From: DALYCO01 sp964535545
GTDB lineage: Bacteria > Patescibacteriota > Minisyncoccia > Phycocordibacterales > UBA9973
Direction: 5' to 3'
NCBI GenBank assembly: GCA_964535545.1
Contig: CAZHUT010000042.1
Span: 1-6,874 of the forward strand
Length of the DNA: 6,874 bases
The translations under genes were made by a program, and so were the position numbers. How positions within the stretch are numbered: position 1 is the first letter of the stretch; every line of letters starts with the position of its first letter. Under the pieces are notes generated by a model. That model was not told where the DNA came from and did not search any database. It worked only from the letters and a program-made list of their open reading frames with translations. This document shows, piece after piece, positions 5,078 through 6,874 of this stretch.

Positions 5078-6496
5078 CTAAAAGACTCCAAATGAACTAT
5101 TGCCCGATGACTGCTGCGCCATCTGCTCGTAACCGTGACCTTCTTCTGGGTCAATGAACGTGGTGTACTTTTCGTCAAAGAAGAGATCCACTTTTCCTGT
5201 CGGACCGTTTCGATGCTTCTCGATCATGATTTCTGCCGTCAGCATCTTACCTCCTTTTTCAAGATCGAGTTCTCGGTGAATGAACATAACCACATCGGCA
5301 TCTTGTTCGATGGAACCTGAGTCTCGGAGGTCAGACAAGCGAGGCTTGCCACCGCGGGCTTCCACGGCACGGGAAAGCTGTGAGAGAGCAATGACCGGCA
5401 CTTGTAGATCTCGGGCAAGACCCTTGAGTGATCGGGAAATTTCCGTCACCTGGTTCACCATGCTGTCGTAGTTCTTTGAAGTAGACATGAGCTGCAAGTA
5501 GTCGACGATAATCAGACCGAGACCGTGTTCTGCTTTCAATCGGCGTGCAAAAGCGCGCATCTTGGCAATCGAACTTGATGAATCGTCGTTGATGTAGATC
5601 GGCGCCTTTGAGAGCGTATCAAGCGCAGTTGCAAGCGCAGTGAATTCATTGCCTTGAGCGGGGAGGTTACCGGTTCGAAGCTGCCATGCATTCACTTTTG
5701 CCTCTGCCGCAAGCATGCGGTCAACCAATTGCTGCGAATCCATTTCCAATGAAAAAATTCCAACCGGAGTGCCGTGCTTGATAGCTGTCTGGCGGGCGAT
5801 ATCGAGGGCAAGGGATGTTTTACCGACGGATGGTCGGGCAGCGAGAATGATCAAGTCTGACTTCTGAAAACCGGCAAGCATATTGTCGAGAGCCTTGAAT
5901 CCTGTCGGCACACCGCGGAGTTCGCCGCGGTTTTCGTGCAGGCGTTCAATACGATCCCAGGCAGTCGCAAGGGAATCTTTCATGCTGATGAATTTCTGTC
6001 CTTTTGGCGTTGAAGTAATCTGGAAGATTTTCTTTTCCGCTTCGTCGAGAAGATCGTCAATTTCTTCCTGGCCTTCGTTGAAAGCTGAATTTGAAATTTC
6101 TTCCGATGCATCGATGAGTGATCGGAGGATGTATTTCTTGTTGACGATTTCAGCGTAGTGTTTTGCGTTTGTTGAAGCTGGTACTGCCTGAGTCAATTCA
6201 GCGAGGTAGGCACTGCCGCCGATTGATTCGAGCTGTTTCTTTTCTTTGAGCGAGTTGGTGAGCGAGAGCACATCGATCGGCTCATGCTTGTCCGCAAGTT
6301 CCATCATTGCCTTCTAGATGATGCGGTGTTTGTCGGCATAAAGAGCTTCGGGAGAGATGATGTCTTCGATTTCTTGAATCGCTGTTGGGCGAAGCATAAT
6401 AGCTCCCAAAACGGCTCGTTCTGAGTCGAGACTCTGCGGCGGTATGCGCATTCCTGGTTTATCTCCCTTGGACATGTGCTTGATTGTACCATGCAC
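5078..6496 (-). CDS. dnaB: Replicative DNA helicase DnaB, interrupted by an in-frame amber codon
   Basis: Hexameric 5'-3' helicase of the replication fork, which binds primase through its N-terminal domain. Positions count from GTG 6496, chosen because GAGGTG (6500-6505) lies just upstream; ATG 6475 is an alternative. The DnaB_N domain starts with RIPPQSLDSERAVLGAIML (about 17-35) and continues IDVLSLTNSLKEK and GGSAYLAELTQAVP. The linker is EEIDDLLDEAEKKIFQI. The RecA-like domain carries Walker A ARPSVGKT (220-227), FSLEMD, Walker B LIIVDYLQLM (Asp332), ALSQLSR, LRDSGSIEQDADVV and the arginine finger region KHRNGPTGKVDLFF. About 472 codons is the normal family length. Codon 61 is TAG (6314-6316), between HRII and KAMMELADK; both sides are in one frame and match the family, so no sequence is missing. 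The start of the 409-residue downstream ORF is at 6307. recR follows in the same operon. Confidence 0.93.
6302..6316 (-). promoter_or_regulatory. Possible translation restart site in dnaB
   Basis: Right after the amber codon the minus strand reads AAGG (6313-6310), five bases, then ATG (6304-6302), with another ATG at 6307-6305. This spacing would suit ribosome re-initiation and give a 408-409-residue DnaB lacking the first part of its N-terminal domain. Whether it is used is unknown. Confidence 0.4.
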
Positions 6497-6555
6497 GTCC
6501 ACCTCTCGAAACTATGAATTTTGGATAAATATGTGGTAAACGTGGGGAGAAGATT

Positions 6556-6583
6556 TTGACAAAATGAAGATTTGTGATTAAAT
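6556..6583 (+). promoter_or_regulatory. Promoter of divergent gene at 6605
   Basis: A perfect TTGACA (6556-6561), a 16-base spacer and TTAAAT (6578-6583, 4/6), preceded by TG at 6575-6576 as in an extended -10. The start site would be near 6590, giving a leader of about 15 bases without a Shine-Dalgarno. No clear promoter for dnaB was found in 6503-6600. Confidence 0.6.
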
Positions 6584-6604
6584 ATCAAACAAACTAAACT
6601 AACT

Positions 6605-6874
6605 ATGACTTTTAAAAGAATAAAGAATTTCTTGATTCAGCTCAGTTATTTACCACTGTATGTACGTCACATATCCAGATTTCTCACTGCAGCCAAGCAC
6701 TATAGCCAAGATAACCCTCTTGAGCTTTTTACCGACAAAACACTCTCGCCTGCAATGCGGTTCATTATTGAAACCGAACATTATAGCGGAGTATACCGCG
6801 CAGGTTGGCTTGAACTTGGTAGACAGGTACCCCTATTCTTCGGTGAGAAATTATCAGACCATATCATTGGCATG
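6605..6874 (+). CDS. Unrecognised protein, N-terminal part (runs off the window)
   Basis: An open frame of 90 codons from ATG 6605 to the window end without a stop. It begins MTFKRIKNFLIQLSYLPLYV. The N-terminal 30 residues are basic with hydrophobic and aromatic residues, perhaps an amphipathic or weakly membrane-associated helix. The rest (LELFTDKTLSPAMRFIIE, YRAGWLELGRQVPLFFGEKL) looks like a folded soluble domain. No family is recognised. It is divergent from dnaB, with its own TTGACA promoter but no Shine-Dalgarno (the leader is A/C-rich). Support is the length of the open frame, normal amino acid composition and the promoter; the end of the gene is outside the window. Confidence 0.6.
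   Translation, partial: MTFKRIKNFLIQLSYLPLYVRHISRFLTAAKHYSQDNPLELFTDKTLSPAMRFIIETEHYSGVYRAGWLELGRQVPLFFGEKLSDHIIGM

Noticed and set aside
6314..6316. Reassignment of TAG to a sense codon in this genome
   Set aside because: TAG is the natural terminal stop of atpC, trhO, dnaB and the 2520-3062 gene at family-consistent or terminator-adjacent positions.
6304..6588. 94-codon minus-strand frame overlapping the dnaB start
   Set aside because: It is out of frame with the clearly conserved DnaB N-terminal sequence; it is a shadow frame.
1..6874. CRISPR array, insertion sequence or attachment site
   Set aside because: No regularly spaced repeats, transposase or integrase sequence, or flanking direct repeats were seen; the repeats present are short palindromes.

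Overview
The window looks like a bacterial chromosome segment with mixed strands. It carries the tail of an ATP synthase operon, a tRNA-modification gene and a replication/recombination gene pair, separated by gene-poor stretches rich in hairpins. Every recognised protein is a bacterial housekeeping protein. The short proteins, the small unknown exported proteins, the start that appears leaderless and the dnaB-recR pairing would fit a streamlined, Patescibacteria-like genome, but that placement is inference only. TAG, TAA and sigma70-type promoters are used normally, and nothing indicates a recoded stop codon.

Layout. Bases 2-886 (+) are the C-terminal part of atpD (F1 beta). After a 111-base spacer with a strong 12/13-pair inverted repeat comes atpC (998-1462, F1 epsilon), closed by an intrinsic terminator. 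Two unrecognised minus-strand genes follow: 1539-2400, an exported protein whose frame runs open through its own terminator unless one T of a T7 run is skipped, and 2520-3062, a membrane-anchored or exported protein. Each has its own promoter and a terminator downstream. A divergent promoter pair at 3109-3170 serves the 2520-3062 gene leftward and trhO (3181-4083) rightward; the trhO start lies almost at the predicted transcription start.

Bases 4084-4457 contain no protein gene. They hold a TATAAT promoter element, a compact candidate structured RNA of about 130 nt ending in a 13-bp terminator, and then three further palindromes and a partial repeat of the RNA sequence. I could not assign this RNA to a known family.

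On the minus strand dnaB (5078-6496) and recR (4458-5075) form an operon with a 2-base gap. dnaB carries an in-frame amber codon near residue 61, in otherwise clean family sequence, with a possible restart site immediately after it. A divergent gene of unknown function starts at 6605 and leaves the window.

Functionally, atpD/atpC belong to ATP synthase, trhO hydroxylates tRNA wobble uridine, and dnaB/recR act at replication forks and in gap repair. The most interesting points are the unassigned RNA locus, the amber codon in dnaB, the missing stop of the 1539-2400 gene, and two substitutions at normally invariant glycines in atpD. The last three could each be real biology or sequence error; raw-read inspection would decide.
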